From Oryza sativa Japonica Group (Eukaryota > Streptophyta > Magnoliopsida > Poales > Poaceae), in assembly GCF_034140825.1 (NCBI RefSeq), contig NC_089039.1, positions 19,743,501 through 19,807,500 on the forward strand: a stretch of 64,000 bases of DNA, written 5' to 3'. Each line of letters opens with the position of its first letter. Within the stretch, counting starts at the first letter, position 1. The position numbers and the translations under genes were made by a program. Shown in pieces: positions 1-11,117 of the stretch. A model generated the notes under the pieces. The model searched no databases. It had not been told where the DNA came from and worked only from the letters and a program-made list of their open reading frames with translations.

Positions 1-23
1 TGCTACTCCTATCAGGGCCCCTC

Positions 24-1042
24 CATTACTACAGAAATTAAAGCACTTTGGTGCTTGTTGGAAACCCTCTTAGATGCTGGTTATAGAACCGGCATCTACA
101 TTGGTAAGATGTCGGTTTTTACGTTTTAGAACCGACACCTTTAAGGTTTTACGAATAAAAAAAAGCCGACTCGGCTGATGCATCGAGCCGAGTAGATCCC
201 TTTCACCCCGACCAATCAAGAACACACCCGATTCACATGAACAAGAACAATAACACAATCTCAATTCCTTCAACTCGATTCTTTTGCATGAACAACAACA
301 AGAACACATGAGAAACAAGAACATAAATCCGATTCTTCTGCCGCCGCCGTCTCCTCCACTCTCGCAACCGCCTGCCTCTGCCGCCGCCGCCTTCCCTCTC
401 ACCACCGCCTGCCTCTGCCGTCCCCGTCCCCCCTCCTGTCGGGCCGCCGCTCCCGGTAGGATCTGGCGGAGGGCGCTGTTGCCTCCCGCTGCGGCACCTC
501 GTGTTGGGCCGACGCCTCCCCTCCCCGGCGGATCTGGCAGAGGGGAGGCGCCGTGGCCATCTCCACCGCCAGGACGCCGCCGCCGCCGCTCGATGGGGTG
601 GGTGCATGAGAGAGCCGAGGGGAGGGAAGAGAAGGAAGAAGAGAGAGAGAGAGGTGGGTAAGAGAAGGATGGATGGATAAGAACGGACGCCTCCCTTCCC
701 CGTGCGGCTCAGTTTTATGGGGTGTCAGTTGTTTAAAAACTGGCATCTATAATATATTATAAGTGTTGATTTTTTTAAAAAAGCTGACACTTATTCCTTT
801 TGCCACAAAGATGATGGTTCTTGGGTGGGCCTAGCGCCAACTAAAAGATGTTAGATTTAAATTAAAACCGGCATCTATTTCTGACAGGGGTAAAAGGTGT
901 CGGTTTTTTAAAAAAACTGGCACCTATTAGGAGATAAAGATGCCGGTTCTTGGTATTTTGGTGGGCTGATGGGCGTGTGGGTAGGAAAGGCACTATATTT
1001 GTTGGTTTTATCACTTCCGTCACTATATGTTTTGTAGTAGTG
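24..1042. mobile_element. Non-autonomous CACTA (En/Spm-like) DNA transposon
   Basis: The ends are inverted: CATTACTACAGAAA on the left and the complement of CACTACTACAAAA on the right. A 3-bp target duplication CTC flanks the element (21-23 and 1043-1045). Subterminal regions carry many copies of an ACCGGCATCT / GATGCCGGT / GTGTCGGTTTTT motif in both orientations, as CACTA elements do. The middle (350-660) is GC-rich and has no recognisable transposase, so the element is non-autonomous. Confidence 0.85.
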
Positions 1043-1223
1043 CTCTACTGTTGGTTTGACTAGTGCAGTCCATGCAAGCGAATTGAACAAAATATCTGTT
1101 CGATCGCTGTGAAAATTGATTCGTGGGATGAAAATCTCAATCTCACCTGCGTCCGCCCTACCCACTCGTGTGACCCTATGATAGGAAATGTTTTTGCTCA
1201 TTGGAAGTCGCTTTTTTCACTAA

Positions 1224-1444
1224 GAGAGCCAGCTAAATACTGAGGTGGAGGAGAGAAGAGAGGAGAGAGGAGAAGCGGACTGTAAACTTATAGCCGGCTT
1301 GTACACAAGAACTAAGAAACTCTGTGAGAGAGACAAGTGGACCATTTATTAATTGTAAAGAGCTAACTATTTATACGGGTAGACTGAGAGAAGACTACAA
1401 AGAATATTATAGCCAATAGGTCGGTTGCATTATTAGCCTTGCTC
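1224..1444. mobile_element. Tourist-like (PIF/Harbinger) MITE, copy abutting the next
   Basis: The left end GAGAGCCAGCTAAATA pairs with the right end TATTAGCCTTGCTC as an imperfect inverted repeat. TAA lies on both sides (1221-1223 and 1445-1447). The right TAA is also the left TAA of the next MITE, so the two elements are separated by a single target triplet. Confidence 0.65.
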
Positions 1445-1447
1445 TAA

Positions 1448-1695
1448 GAGTAGGTACAATAGCGAGCTATAAACCAGCTATAAACATATTTTAAAGAGAT
1501 AAAAGAAAGAGAGAGAAGAGCAGCGGGTTACAGATCTGTAGCCAGCTGCAGCATGGACTCCAAGATGTAATATGTGTATGACAGGTGAGATCAGGTATTA
1601 ATAGTATAGTAAGCAACTATTGTATTAATTGGCTATTATAATATTGACTATAGATGATTTAGAGTTAGTAGATAGCTATTCTATTAAACTTGCTC
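1448..1695. mobile_element. Tourist-like MITE, family member 1
   Basis: The terminal inverted repeat is GAGTAGGTACAATAG / CTATTAAACTTGCTC, flanked by TAA at 1445-1447 and 1696-1698. A second copy of the family, readily alignable end to end, sits in an intron at 51660-51908 with its own TAA duplication. The TAA duplication and ~250-bp size fit PIF/Harbinger MITEs. Confidence 0.85.
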
Positions 1696-1698
1696 TAA

Positions 1699-2439
1699 CA
1701 CACAAGTCGACTCTCAGTTTGCTCGGTCCGATCCTTTTGTGCGCACGGTTCAATTTTAGCCTAACATTGGAGCTACTCTCACGCTGTCACGCACAAAAGC
1801 CTCTCCAATACTAGTAAGCTTGATTTTCTTGTTCCTCCCGTAGTCTGTCTCTTCACGCCCACTGGTAAAATTTCTATGGATGAGGTAATTCCCAATTCAA
1901 AAAATAGCTATTCCTACTCAGCAGCGAGGGTTTTAGGTTGGAGACGGCGACAAATGGTGCCCTAGCTATCATGGCAGGAAGCAAGCCCTGGAGGACAGAT
2001 CACAGTAATGCATGCTTTGCTTTGGATGAGTCAGATCTCACACACCCAAAAATGGCAAATCCTGCTACGGCTACTTTGTAGCCTTGTACACGGTTCGTGA
2101 CAAAATCAACGATGACGAAGCCGTGGAGATGGTAAGTAACAGGCAAAGCTCTCGTTTCATTCTTTACATATCGTCCCAAAGTTATGATTTTCTTAAAAAG
2201 AACAATAAAATAATAAGATAGATTAGTATACAATATATCACTTCACAAAATTCTAGTTTAATATTAACTTCTACAAGTTGAAAAAAAATAAATATGACTT
2301 TGAGCATATGTGTACAAGTTACAGTTAAATCTATTACTTTTGTTACAACTTGCGGCTATCAAATATAAATTTGCATGTTTCTGGAGTTATATATCACATA
2401 TTAATCTATCTCGTCTTTTTTCTCTTTAAATTTTTTTAT
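1699..2439. other. Intergenic stretch with a degraded MITE relic
   Basis: I see no gene. About 2200-2420 aligns with the interior of the hairpin MITE at 52103-52445 (shared runs such as TTACAACTTG and TTGCATGTTT). The palindromic ends are lost, so this is a worn relic of that family. The rest is AT-rich and unremarkable. Confidence 0.5.
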
Positions 2440-2441
2440 TA

Positions 2442-2696
2442 CTCCCTCCGTCCTAAAAAATAAGCATTTTTAGCATAGTAACGAGTCAAACATTTTTAAC
2501 TTTAACTATTAATAGCAAAGAAATAAAAAATATAATCATGTAAAATTGATGTTACTAGATTTATCATTAAACAAACTAACATAATATGCAACTATTTTTA
2601 TTTAAAACATCTTACTTTTATAGATATTGTTTGTCAAAGTAGCATCTCGGAGACTGTATCAGGATCAAAAAATACTTATATTTTAGGATGGAGGGG
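2442..2696. mobile_element. Stowaway-like (Tc1/mariner) MITE
   Basis: The left end CTCCCTCCGTCCTAAAA and right end TTTTAGGATGGAGGGG form the classical Stowaway inverted repeat. A TA dinucleotide flanks each side (2440-2441 and 2697-2698). Confidence 0.88.
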
Positions 2697-2813
2697 TACT
2701 ATTTAAGTAATATATCTCAAGGGGATATTAAAATCCATTTTTCCTAACTAACATTGGTTAAACTGGCCCAACAAAGAGGTAGTAGGTCTGGACTTTGATC
2801 CTAACCACGTTAA

Positions 2814-4117
2814 GGCCTTGTTTAGGGCCCCTTTGATTTGGAGAAAAAAATATAGAAATTTTGGAGGATTTTAATCCTATAGGAAAATTTTGTATGAAGC
2901 CCTTTGAAACATATGATTGAATCCTATCTAATGCTTTGAAATTCCTATGAAATTGACAATCCTATAGAAATTATGGAGGAAATTTAGCAAGAGGTTCAAC
3001 CTGAACCTCTTGGTAACTTTCCTTTGAGTCTCTCTCATCCAATTCCTATGTTTTTATTACGGTTCAATCAAATGGTTATTTCTGTATTTTTTCCTGTATT
3101 TTGCAATCATCTGTTTTACACTTAGGGCCCATTTGAATCACAGGAATGAAAAAAATGGAAGAATAGAAAAAACATAGGATTCTGACAGGAATTCTAGTGT
3201 AAAACAGAGGATTGCAAAATACAAGAAAAATATAGGAATGAATGTTTGATTGGGCCGCAGGAAAATCACATAAATTTGAGGAGAGATAAAGACTCAAAGT
3301 ATTCTTTCCATGAGGTTCTACCTTTGAATCATAGGAACGAAAAAACAAAGGAATAGGAAAAACATAGGATTCTGAACATGAGAGAGATAGACTCAGAGGA
3401 AATTTTCCAAGAGGTTAGACCTCTTGCTAACTTTCCTCCAAAATATACATAGGATTACCCATTCCATAGGAATTTTAAAGGATTGGATAGGATTCAATCC
3501 TTTGTTTCAAAGACCTTCATAGGATTTTTTTTTCCATCGGATTGAAATCCTCCAAAATTTCTATATTTTTCCTACAAATCAAAGGGCCCTAATTTCCTAA
3601 AAAAACTTGCATGGGAAGAGGCATTCCATAGGAATTTCATAGGATTCCATAGAATCCATTCCTTTGATTCAAAGGGCCATATAGGAAAAATTCCTATAAG
3701 AATAAAATCCTCTAAAATTCCTGTAAATTTCCTTTGAATCAAAGGGCCCATATATTCCTATCAAAATCCTATGTTTTTTCATATTCCTACGTTTTCTCGA
3801 TCCTGCGATTAAAAGGAACCCTTATTTCCTCCAAAATGGCAAAAGTTTTGCTGTTTTAGGGCACTTTTTGCCAAAATAGATCTCAACACTAGTAGCAAAA
3901 GTTTGTAATTTGGCATTTGTCATTTGGAAGTCTAGAGTAACAAATTTTGGTAAAAAGTGTGTTGGAAGCCGTGCTCTCTCTCTCTCTGCCTTTACTAGTA
4001 AAATGGCAAAACTTTACCATGCATGTAAACACCAACTAGCAAAACTTCAATGCCAAATCTTTTACCACCAAAACTTTTTTAAAAAAAATTATCAGACCAA
4101 ATTAATCTAAACAGGCC
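2814..4117. mobile_element. Nested MITE cluster inside a GGCCTTGTTTAG-type MITE
   Basis: The outer ends GGCCTTGTTTAG (2814) and CTAAACAGGCC (to 4117) match the MITE family seen whole at 58347-58689. Inside are several copies or halves of a second family with ends GGGCCCCTTTGATT / AATCAAAGGGCCC; a long inverted pair spans about 2825-3589, and further ends lie near 3125, 3680 and 3748. Ends overlap rather than nest cleanly, so single borders are not secure. About 3830-4100 is rich in GGCAAAA/TTTTGCC repeats. No gene is seen. Confidence 0.6.
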
Positions 4118-4397
4118 ATAAGAAAATGTACTCCGTACATGTAGTACAGATGATCTAGGCGTGCGTGCATGCATGCGTGGCCCGCCATGGACGCGTCCAA
4201 AGATCGCACATCTCCAGACCGTCAAATACAGCTAGCTAGTACCAGAACAGCAGAGTTCCCTGTCCACTTCGTTGTCTCGCCCCGCGGTGGGCAGGTTGCG
4301 CGCCACTACGTACTGCCCAACCCTCGCCGCGGTATCGTAACTCGTAATAAGAGGTTGAGACTTGAGACGGGGAGACCCAAATCGCTCGTGTTGCGCC
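4118..4397 (+). promoter_or_regulatory. Upstream region of the xylanase-inhibitor-like gene
   Basis: Between the MITE cluster and the TATA box there is no other gene. The region is the putative promoter of the gene at 4485. Only the TATA box below can be supported as a specific element. Confidence 0.4.
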
Positions 4398-4404
4398 TAT
4401 AAAT
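4398..4404 (+). promoter_or_regulatory. TATA box
   Basis: TATAAAT lies 81 bases before the chosen ATG. Transcription would start about 30 bases downstream (near 4430) and leave a short leader of about 55 bases before the ATG at 4485. Confidence 0.6.
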
Positions 4405-4484
4405 GTCGTTGATTGCCGCATCATTACTTCACAAGTTCACATCTCCATCCCCATCGAGTTCTTCGTTTTCTGACTCTTGTCAGC

Positions 4485-5852
4485 ATGGCACGCTTGCCTC
4501 CTCTTGCTGTGGCTTCCGGCGCTCTCCTCCTGCTGTTCGTCTCGGTCTCGCCGTGCCGCGCGGCGGCAGGCGGCGGGCCGAGCTCCGTGGTGCTGCCGGT
4601 GAGCAAGGACGACGCGACGCAGCAGTACGTGACGATGTTCCGGCAGCGGACGCCGCAGGTGCCCGTGAAGGCCGTGCTGGACCTCGCGGGCACCATGCTC
4701 TGGGTGGACTGCGACGCCGGGTACGTGTCCTCGTCGTACGCCGGCGTGCGGTGCGGTGCCAAGCCCTGCCGCCTCCTGAAGAACGCCGGCTGCGCCATCA
4801 CCTGCCTCGACGCGGTATCCGCAGGCTGCCTCAACGACACCTGCAGCGAGTTCCCGAAGAACACCGCCACGAGCGTCAGCACCGCCGGCAACATCATCAC
4901 CGACGTGCTGTCGCTGCCCACCACCTTCCGCCCCGCGCCGGGGCCGCTCGCCACCGCGCCGGCGTTCTTGTTCACCTGCGGCCACACGTTCTTGACCCAA
5001 GGACTCGCCGACGGCGCCACCGGCATGGTGTCCCTCAGCCGCGCCCGCTTCGCGCTCCCAACGCAGCTCGCCGACACCTTCGGCTTCTCCCGCAAGTTCG
5101 CGCTCTGCCTCCCCCCGGCCTCCGCGGCCGGCGTCGTCGTCTTCGGCGACGCGCCCTACACGTTCCAGCCAGGGGTGGACCTCTCCAAGTCTCTCATCTA
5201 CACCCCGCTGCTCGTCAACCCGGTGAGCACGGCGCCGTACGGCAGGAAGGACAAGACGACCAAGTACTTCATCGGCGAGACGACCATCCAACTGAAAGGC
5301 CGCGTCTGGAGAGAAAAGTCAACCGATTACTTCATCGGCTTGACGGGCATCAAGGTTAACGGCCACACCGTGCCGGTAAACGCGACGCTGCTGGCCATCG
5401 ACAAGAAAGGAGTGGGCGGCACCAAGCTAAGCACGGTGTCCCCCTACACCGTGCTGGAGAGATCCATCCACCAGGCGGTGACCGACGCGTTCGCGAAGGA
5501 GATGGCCGCGATCCCGCGAGCACCGGCAGTGGAGCCGTTCAAGCTGTGCTACGACGGGAGGAAGGTGGGGAGCACGCGCGTGGGGCCGGCCGTGCCGACC
5601 ATCGAGCTGGTGCTGCAAAGCACGGGTGCCTCGTGGGTTGTGTTCGGGGCGAACTCGATGGTGGCCACCAAGGGAGGCGCGCTCTGCCTCGGCGTGGTGG
5701 ACGCCGGCACGGAGCCGCAGACGTCGGTTGTGATCGGTGGGCACATGATGGAGGACAACCTGCTGGAGTTTGACCTGGAGGCATCGCGGCTGGGGTTCAG
5801 TTCATACCTCCCGTCTCGGCAGACGACCTGCAATAATTTTCGCCTCGGCTAG
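4485..5852 (+). CDS. Xylanase inhibitor (TAXI-type) / inactive aspartic-protease-like secreted protein
   Basis: This intronless gene encodes 455 residues. The ATG at 4485 is preferred over the in-frame ATG at 4413 because it opens directly into a signal peptide (hydrophobic run at residues 7-22, then PCRAAA), and because 4413 lies only 9 bases past the TATA box. The fold is pepsin-like with paired N- and C-terminal lobes and many cysteines in the N lobe, as in TAXI xylanase inhibitors and basic 7S globulin/EDGP proteins. The first active-site motif is LDLAG (residues 65-69) in place of DTGS. The second is STVSPYT (about 313-320) in place of DSGT, so the second catalytic Asp is absent. Known TAXI proteins bind microbial GH11 xylanases in the apoplast; inhibitor activity here is inferred from family membership. 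It differs from nepenthesin-like active proteases in both motifs. No partner gene is adjacent. Confidence 0.88.
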   Translation: MARLPPLAVASGALLLLFVSVSPCRAAAGGGPSSVVLPVSKDDATQQYVTMFRQRTPQVPVKAVLDLAGTMLWVDCDAGYVSSSYAGVRCGAKPCRLLKNAGCAITCLDAVSAGCLNDTCSEFPKNTATSVSTAGNIITDVLSLPTTFRPAPGPLATAPAFLFTCGHTFLTQGLADGATGMVSLSRARFALPTQLADTFGFSRKFALCLPPASAAGVVVFGDAPYTFQPGVDLSKSLIYTPLLVNPVSTAPYGRKDKTTKYFIGETTIQLKGRVWREKSTDYFIGLTGIKVNGHTVPVNATLLAIDKKGVGGTKLSTVSPYTVLERSIHQAVTDAFAKEMAAIPRAPAVEPFKLCYDGRKVGSTRVGPAVPTIELVLQSTGASWVVFGANSMVATKGGALCLGVVDAGTEPQTSVVIGGHMMEDNLLEFDLEASRLGFSSYLPSRQTTCNNFRLG

Positions 5853-6000
5853 CATGTAGCAGTGCTGGCATTTGCCCCGTTCCCAAGTATGCATGGCCAT
5901 ACCTACAAATTTTGGGTCCCCCGGTGTTTAACACAAAATAAGGCCTTATGTCTGAAAATACCAATCTCTGAATGAAAGAGTGAGTTTTTGCCAAAGTTTC

Positions 6001-6831
6001 ACCCTTTCCATTTCATATTATAACTCGTTTGACTTTTTTCTTAATTAAAGTTATTAGAGTAAATTTCACATTGCAGCATGTATTTTGACCAAAGTTTCAC
6101 AATAGGCAAGGTCCACACCAACCTTTTCACTAAACACCATATATGTTTGCACTAGTTGGCACTTTGGACTAGGGTTGAGCACATAGAAGGAAGTTGCCAG
6201 AGAAAAGATAGTTAAAATCATCAATTTTAGTGCCACGGTATTAAGATAAATATCTTTAGAAAAAAAATAGCAAATCTAAAAATAACTTTTTTCAGCAAAT
6301 CACACTAAAATAATGACGTAAACATGTTTAAAAGTGGCACAAAATGATCTATACATTGTGGTAAATGAATAAAAATAAAATAGAAAATAGAACTAGTTAA
6401 CTACCACACATGAAAAGGAAGAAAACATAAAGTGTTTTGCCTTTTATAATTATCCCTGTGTAAATCATATGAAGCTCTCTCACATATTCCCCTTGTTTTG
6501 CTCACCCCTAGTTCAAACTGAAAACTTATGTAAAGATGTATGGTGTTAAGTGAAAACATTGATTTAACCCTAGTCCATTATGAAACCTTGGTTAAAATAT
6601 GTGGCCCATTGTAAAATTTACTCAAGTTATTATGTTTGACCAAGTGTATAGAAAAAGCTAGCAATATTTGCAACACAAAATTAGTTTTATTAAATTTAAC
6701 ATTGAATATATTTTGATACAATGTTTGTTTTGTACTGAAAATGTTATTATATTTTTTATAAACTTGATCAAACTTAAAAGAATTTTGATTAGGAAAAAAG
6801 TCAAACGACTTGTAATATAAAACGGAGGGCT
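6001..6831. mobile_element. Stowaway-like MITE split by a MULE MITE
   Basis: The left arm (CATTTCATATTATAACTC and on to 6047) and right arm (to 6831, with GTAATATAAAACGGAGGG) form the usual Stowaway inverted repeat around TTTGACTTTTTTC. The element is interrupted by the insertion at 6057-6623. The borders are approximate because both tips have drifted. Confidence 0.65.
6057..6623. mobile_element. Mutator-like (MULE) MITE inserted in a Stowaway MITE
   Basis: The ends are GAGTAAATTTCACATTG and CATTGTAAAATTTACTC. A perfect 9-bp duplication AAGTTATTA lies at 6048-6056 and 6624-6632, the size made by MULE transposases. There is no coding content. Confidence 0.8.
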
Positions 6832-6949
6832 AGTATTTTACAATACGTACTAGTATTCCAGACAACCAAAACCGATTTTTGCGTACGGGCCTCCGGGTCA
6901 TTGAATCTAGACAAATGGTTGTTCAGATTCATAGCCAGAGTTTGATTCT

Positions 6950-8488
6950 ATAACTGTCTTTAGCAGTCACTACGGCAAGGAGCATCAGTAGACGCTTGCC
7001 TTTTGGAACCACTGACCTTGCAGCATTAATCCTTAAAATTGACAAGGCACCAATAATGAAATTGGTGAAGACCCATTTCAAATCATCAGCAACCAAAAAA
7101 AAAAAAGCACATTTCAAAACATGAATTACTACTGTGTGAATAAGTGAATAATGCATTTACCACTCAAATATCCAGTGAAAACGCACGCATAACATGTATC
7201 ACTGCTTATAAGAAAAAGTTAAGAACCACCGTTGAAAATGAGGCTAGAAACTTTAACAGTTATCTTACTTTTAGGAATATAAGTTTCAACAATCATTACA
7301 GCAATACTACAAGCGTGAAGAAACAAGACTAACTTTCCTCCCAAGTTAACGGAAAAGCAATATGTATAAGATCCATATTGAAGCTAAACTTACATGTGGT
7401 TTGGAGATCAATAAAGCTTCGAATACTCAGATGGCATGTAACAGTTCAGACTATTGATATACCAAGTACCAATGGTATGCCATCAACTCTAACCAAATGG
7501 ATACTCATTTCAGGACCTAAAACTTCCACTGAGCATCATTATGGACACTTACAAACTTCAAATAAGTTCGCCACAGAACTTTATAAGTTCTAATGCCTCA
7601 TGAGAACATTACAAAGGGCTCCTTTGATTAAAAAAAAACTTGTTTTTCTATAAAATAAATTAATGGAGTCCTAGCCTACCAACAAGGATAAAAGGGGATA
7701 AGATAGCAGGACAATGGACCTGCAGTTATTTCATGTTTTCTGAAGACTTACAAAAGTCAAGAGGGTGAAGAAATTTTACAGGAGGATGATATTTTATAAA
7801 TAAGAATTTCAGACATGACAGGTCTAACTCTTAAGAAAAGTTTGTCAATTCCATTGGGTGAAACAAATTCTGTATGGGGAGGACATGCTTCACAAATGAA
7901 AAAAAAAAAGGAATTTCAAACAAGACAGGGTCTTAACTCTAAAAAGGAGTTGTCAGTGTCATAATATTTCACAGAACAATATATACTGTTTGAGCAGCAT
8001 AACTTAGAAGTGGAATTTGTCAAGTGCCAGTGAAAATACTCTGCTCACACCATTATTAGGAGGGGGGAAATTAGCTTATTCAGCACAGACAGTTGAATGA
8101 GTTGGCTATCCATAAAAGATAAATGTACTGTCCCTTTAGTGAAGATTAGGGTAAGAGCAATTGTGTCTCTAAGTGCATATAAACCACAAAACTACAAAAT
8201 ACAAAGGCTAAATAACATGTCACAACTTCGTTATTCTCATGATGCTATTAGTTACTTGTACTACGGTAGCAAAAGTAATCCAACATATAGGATATGATAA
8301 GATTGCATGGCAAGACAATGTAAAAATGTATTACCTCCATTTTCATTTATATGATGTTAGTTAGTTCAAAAAAAAGGAGGAAGCAATATGCATTAATTTG
8401 ACGACAATTTTAGCCTTACCTACAGGCTACAGAGAATACACCCTAGAAAGCTGGCGCCTTGGCCTCAGCATAATCAAACATTGACATC
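6950..8488 (-). other. Downstream flank of mTERF copy A, conserved with copy B
   Basis: About 6965-7340 aligns with 15570-16060 (for example GGCAAGGAGCATCAGT, ATAACATGTATCACTGCT, GAAGAAACAAGACTAACT), and similarity continues in patches toward the stop codon of each mTERF gene. No open frame in it is convincing. It may be a long, perhaps spliced, 3' untranslated region of the minus-strand gene, or simply duplicated DNA that has not yet drifted. Confidence 0.5.
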
Positions 8489-9670
8489 CTAATCCATGAA
8501 TCCCGTGAACTTAATCTTCCCCTCGTACGCTTTTACAACATCTGGCACATCTTCCTCATACTTCCTCACAAATCTCTCAAAGAAACTTATATTGCTACGC
8601 TGCAAGGGTCTCAACAAGTCCATCTCTCTCCCATATCTCTTAATCTTCCCCTCCCTCAATAGCACATTCAGCACGGCACATTTAGGTATGATGTTCTTCT
8701 CCAAGCTGAACGTCAAGAGAAGAGGATGTGCAATCACATCTGCCGGTGCAACCTTCAGCTTTTCCTGGTAGAAACTGAGCTTCCGCTGGATAGTTTTAGC
8801 TGTGAACACTAGTATACCGGGCTGCTCCCTGAATGCCTTGAGCAACTCGCTCCTGGAAACCCCAAATCTCATGAACACGGACATCCGTTCCTCCCATGCC
8901 CCCCTCTTGAGTCTGGACAGTGCCCAGAAGCCGTACACGAAGCGCGAATGCGAGATGGGCAGCTCGAGCGCCTCCAGGTCCCCAAAGATCCCGTCAATGC
9001 GGTCGGGTGACATCGTGAGAGCGCTGAGATTGATGACGACGAGCCTGGAGATGTTCGCCTCAGCGAGGCCGTGGCGGCGAAGGGATTCCACGGCGGGGCG
9101 CATGCTGCTGTTAATGTCGCACCAGAGTGCCCAGGGGTTCCGGGAGATGGCCGCGCAGAGGTTGGCGTCGGTGCCAACGACGCCGCGGATGAACTCGACG
9201 CACGGGACGAGGTGCTTCTCCAGGCTGCGCGCGAGGAGGGGTGCGCGGGACAGTGCCGAGGGGACCACCCCGAGGGAGGCGAAGTACTCGAGCTTTGGCC
9301 GGAGGATCTTGTCCGGGTTGAGGATGAGGAGGCCCGGGATTTTTGGGAGCACCTGCGCGATGTTGGCGTCGGAGAAGCCGTGGCCGCGGAGGAGGGAGAC
9401 GACGGCTTCGGCGTCGGCGTTGGAACGGAAGCGTGCCTTGCGGGAGATCCTGGCGGCGGCGGCCGGGGAGAGGCCGACGGAGGCGACGAGGTAGGAGGCC
9501 GCGGCGGCGGATTCCGCCTCAGGGGTTCTTGCTAGGGGGGACGAAGAGTAGCGATGGGTGAAAAGCGTGGCGTGGTGGTGGTGGTGGTTAGGGTTTGCGC
9601 CGGCCGCGGCGGCGGCGGAGGCGCGGCGGATGAGGACGAGGAGCCGGCGGCCGCCGGCTGTGGGGAACAT
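8489..9670 (-). CDS. mTERF family protein, copy A
   Basis: This single-exon gene encodes 393 residues. The first ~55 residues are rich in Arg, Ala, Ser and His with no acids ([17 protein letters not shown]), a probable mitochondrial or plastid targeting peptide. From about residue 60 onward the protein is built of mTERF repeats, alpha-helical ~30-residue units with Pro, Leu and Gly at fixed places ([34 protein letters not shown]). It ends in the [17 protein letters not shown] tail shared with copy B. Plant mTERFs bind organellar nucleic acids and act in transcription or RNA processing; the target of this one is unknown. The paralogue at 17268-18467 is on the same strand 7.6 kb away. Many in-frame-looking frames on the other strand are shadows of its GC-rich sequence. 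Confidence 0.9.
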   Translation of the reverse strand: MFPTAGGRRLLVLIRRASAAAAAGANPNHHHHHATLFTHRYSSSPLARTPEAESAAAASYLVASVGLSPAAAARISRKARFRSNADAEAVVSLLRGHGFSDANIAQVLPKIPGLLILNPDKILRPKLEYFASLGVVPSALSRAPLLARSLEKHLVPCVEFIRGVVGTDANLCAAISRNPWALWCDINSSMRPAVESLRRHGLAEANISRLVVINLSALTMSPDRIDGIFGDLEALELPISHSRFVYGFWALSRLKRGAWEERMSVFMRFGVSRSELLKAFREQPGILVFTAKTIQRKLSFYQEKLKVAPADVIAHPLLLTFSLEKNIIPKCAVLNVLLREGKIKRYGREMDLLRPLQRSNISFFERFVRKYEEDVPDVVKAYEGKIKFTGFMD

Positions 9671-9787
9671 GCCTGGGATTTCGAAGCGCTAATGCGAGTT
9701 TGCGACTGTTAGAAAGCGGCTTTAGGTTTTAGTCTGCTGTTTGGATGTGGAGAGTTGGAAAGGGAGAAGGGTTTGAAATTTGAGTTT

Positions 9788-10970
9788 GATTTTCTTTAGA
9801 TAATGGATTTCCATTAATCCCTCTGTATCCACGAGGGATATACATAGCTAAAAAGATACAAGAGCACTTAGATTTACACCTCAACAAAGAGGAGAACACA
9901 CAACAAAAAAAACCAAAAACCTACAACCTTGACACATCCCTGCATCCCAACATTCTCTCTTGAAACAGTCGAAAACGACGAGTGGAAGTCGTCTAGTCGC
10001 CACCGCCCCTAGTGCATTGTCGCTGCGAATCTCCATTGGTGCCATCTTCATCTGCTTCAAGTGAACCGATGCCACGCGCCGCTGGGTAGTCCACCTTCAT
10101 CCATCGTCGTCTAGTCAGAACTAGCCATCCATCATCGTCCACTCAGAACTAGCCAACCAGACGCGAGCTGAAAGGATCTGCTTCGCCGGATTCCTAAGCC
10201 TCCGCCACCCATAGGGTCACTGCCAACGTTAGAATCCTCCTCCTCTCGGACTCCGAGCCCGCCGCCACTTCTGCCGGCGTCCTTTGCCGTGGTCAGAGAG
10301 GATATCATCTTCCGCCTAGACTCCTAGGCCTCCGCCGCCCCTAGGGCTGCCGTCACTAACTGGATCCACCTTCACCTGAACCACCTTGCACCGGCGCTTA
10401 CGCCACCGCAACCGAGGAGGTCACTGCTCGAACTCGAAAGCCGTCGCCGCCCCTAGTGTAGCCGCTGGCTACGAAACCACCTTCGCTGGAACCGCCTTTC
10501 CTTGCCGAGGACTGGGCATCGACACTAAGGCTGTCACCGTTCTCCATTGAACCCACGGTCACTCGAAGAGTCGTCGCCGCCGACATCTCGCTGACCAGCC
10601 ACCGCACTGCCTCCCGACCCCTCCGCTGCTGCGCGCCAAGTGCATTTCAGCCACCGCCGCTCGCCAACTCCCGCGCCTCTGTCCCTCCCAACCACCTCCG
10701 CCGCCGCGTGCGGCCCGGCCAGCCACCGCCGCCCATGGCCCCGCTACCTCCCGCATCGCCAGATTTGTAGGCCGGAGCCCCAGACCCGGTAAACCCCTAA
10801 ACCGTGCCGTGGTCTCCGCAGGAAAGCCCCGCCGCCGCCTTCCTCGCTGCCGCCCGGCACGCCGGCAGCTTGCTCGGGCGGTGGCAAGGCGAGGGGACGA
10901 GGAGGCGAGAAGGAGACAAGGAGACGCTATGTGGTGAGGCGAGAAGGAGACGATGCGACCTCTCCATGTG
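9788..10970 (-). mobile_element. Non-autonomous LINE-like retroposon
   Basis: A 14-bp direct repeat TGAAATTTGAGTTT flanks it (9774-9787 and 10971-10984), the long target duplication expected of target-primed reverse transcription. The 3' end is on the left (complement reads ...CCATTATCTAAAGAAAA) and the GC-rich 5' part is on the right, so it lies on the minus strand. No reverse transcriptase is present. It sits just upstream of the mTERF copy A start codon. A retroposed transcript cannot be excluded. Confidence 0.7.
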
Positions 10971-11044
10971 TGAAATTTGAGTTTAATATTGGGCCACTTA
11001 TTTTATAAAGATTAAATTTCATTAAACCTACTCCCTATCACCTA

Positions 11045-11117
11045 CTCCCTCCGTCCCATAAAAAACAAATTTAGGACCACATCCGGTACTAGGTTGATTT
11101 TTATGGGACGGAGGGAG
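11045..11117. mobile_element. Very short Stowaway-like MITE
   Basis: CTCCCTCCGTCCCATAAAAA pairs with TTTTTATGGGACGGAGGGAG over a 73-bp element, with TA on both sides (11043-11044 and 11118-11119). It is near the minimum size for the family. Confidence 0.85.

Noticed and set aside
284-746. Open stretches of 110-125 codons in the first kilobase
   Set aside because: They are simple GC-rich Pro/Arg/Ala frames in the middle of a non-autonomous CACTA element.
2825-3589. A single clean MITE with GGGCCC ends
   Set aside because: The ends of several copies overlap and the flanking triplets (TTA and TAA) are not a direct repeat, so only a cluster is reported.
4403-5359. A 318-codon open stretch overlapping the xylanase-inhibitor-like gene
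   Set aside because: It is an Arg/His/Pro-rich shadow frame of the real gene, which has a signal peptide and a full family-length product.
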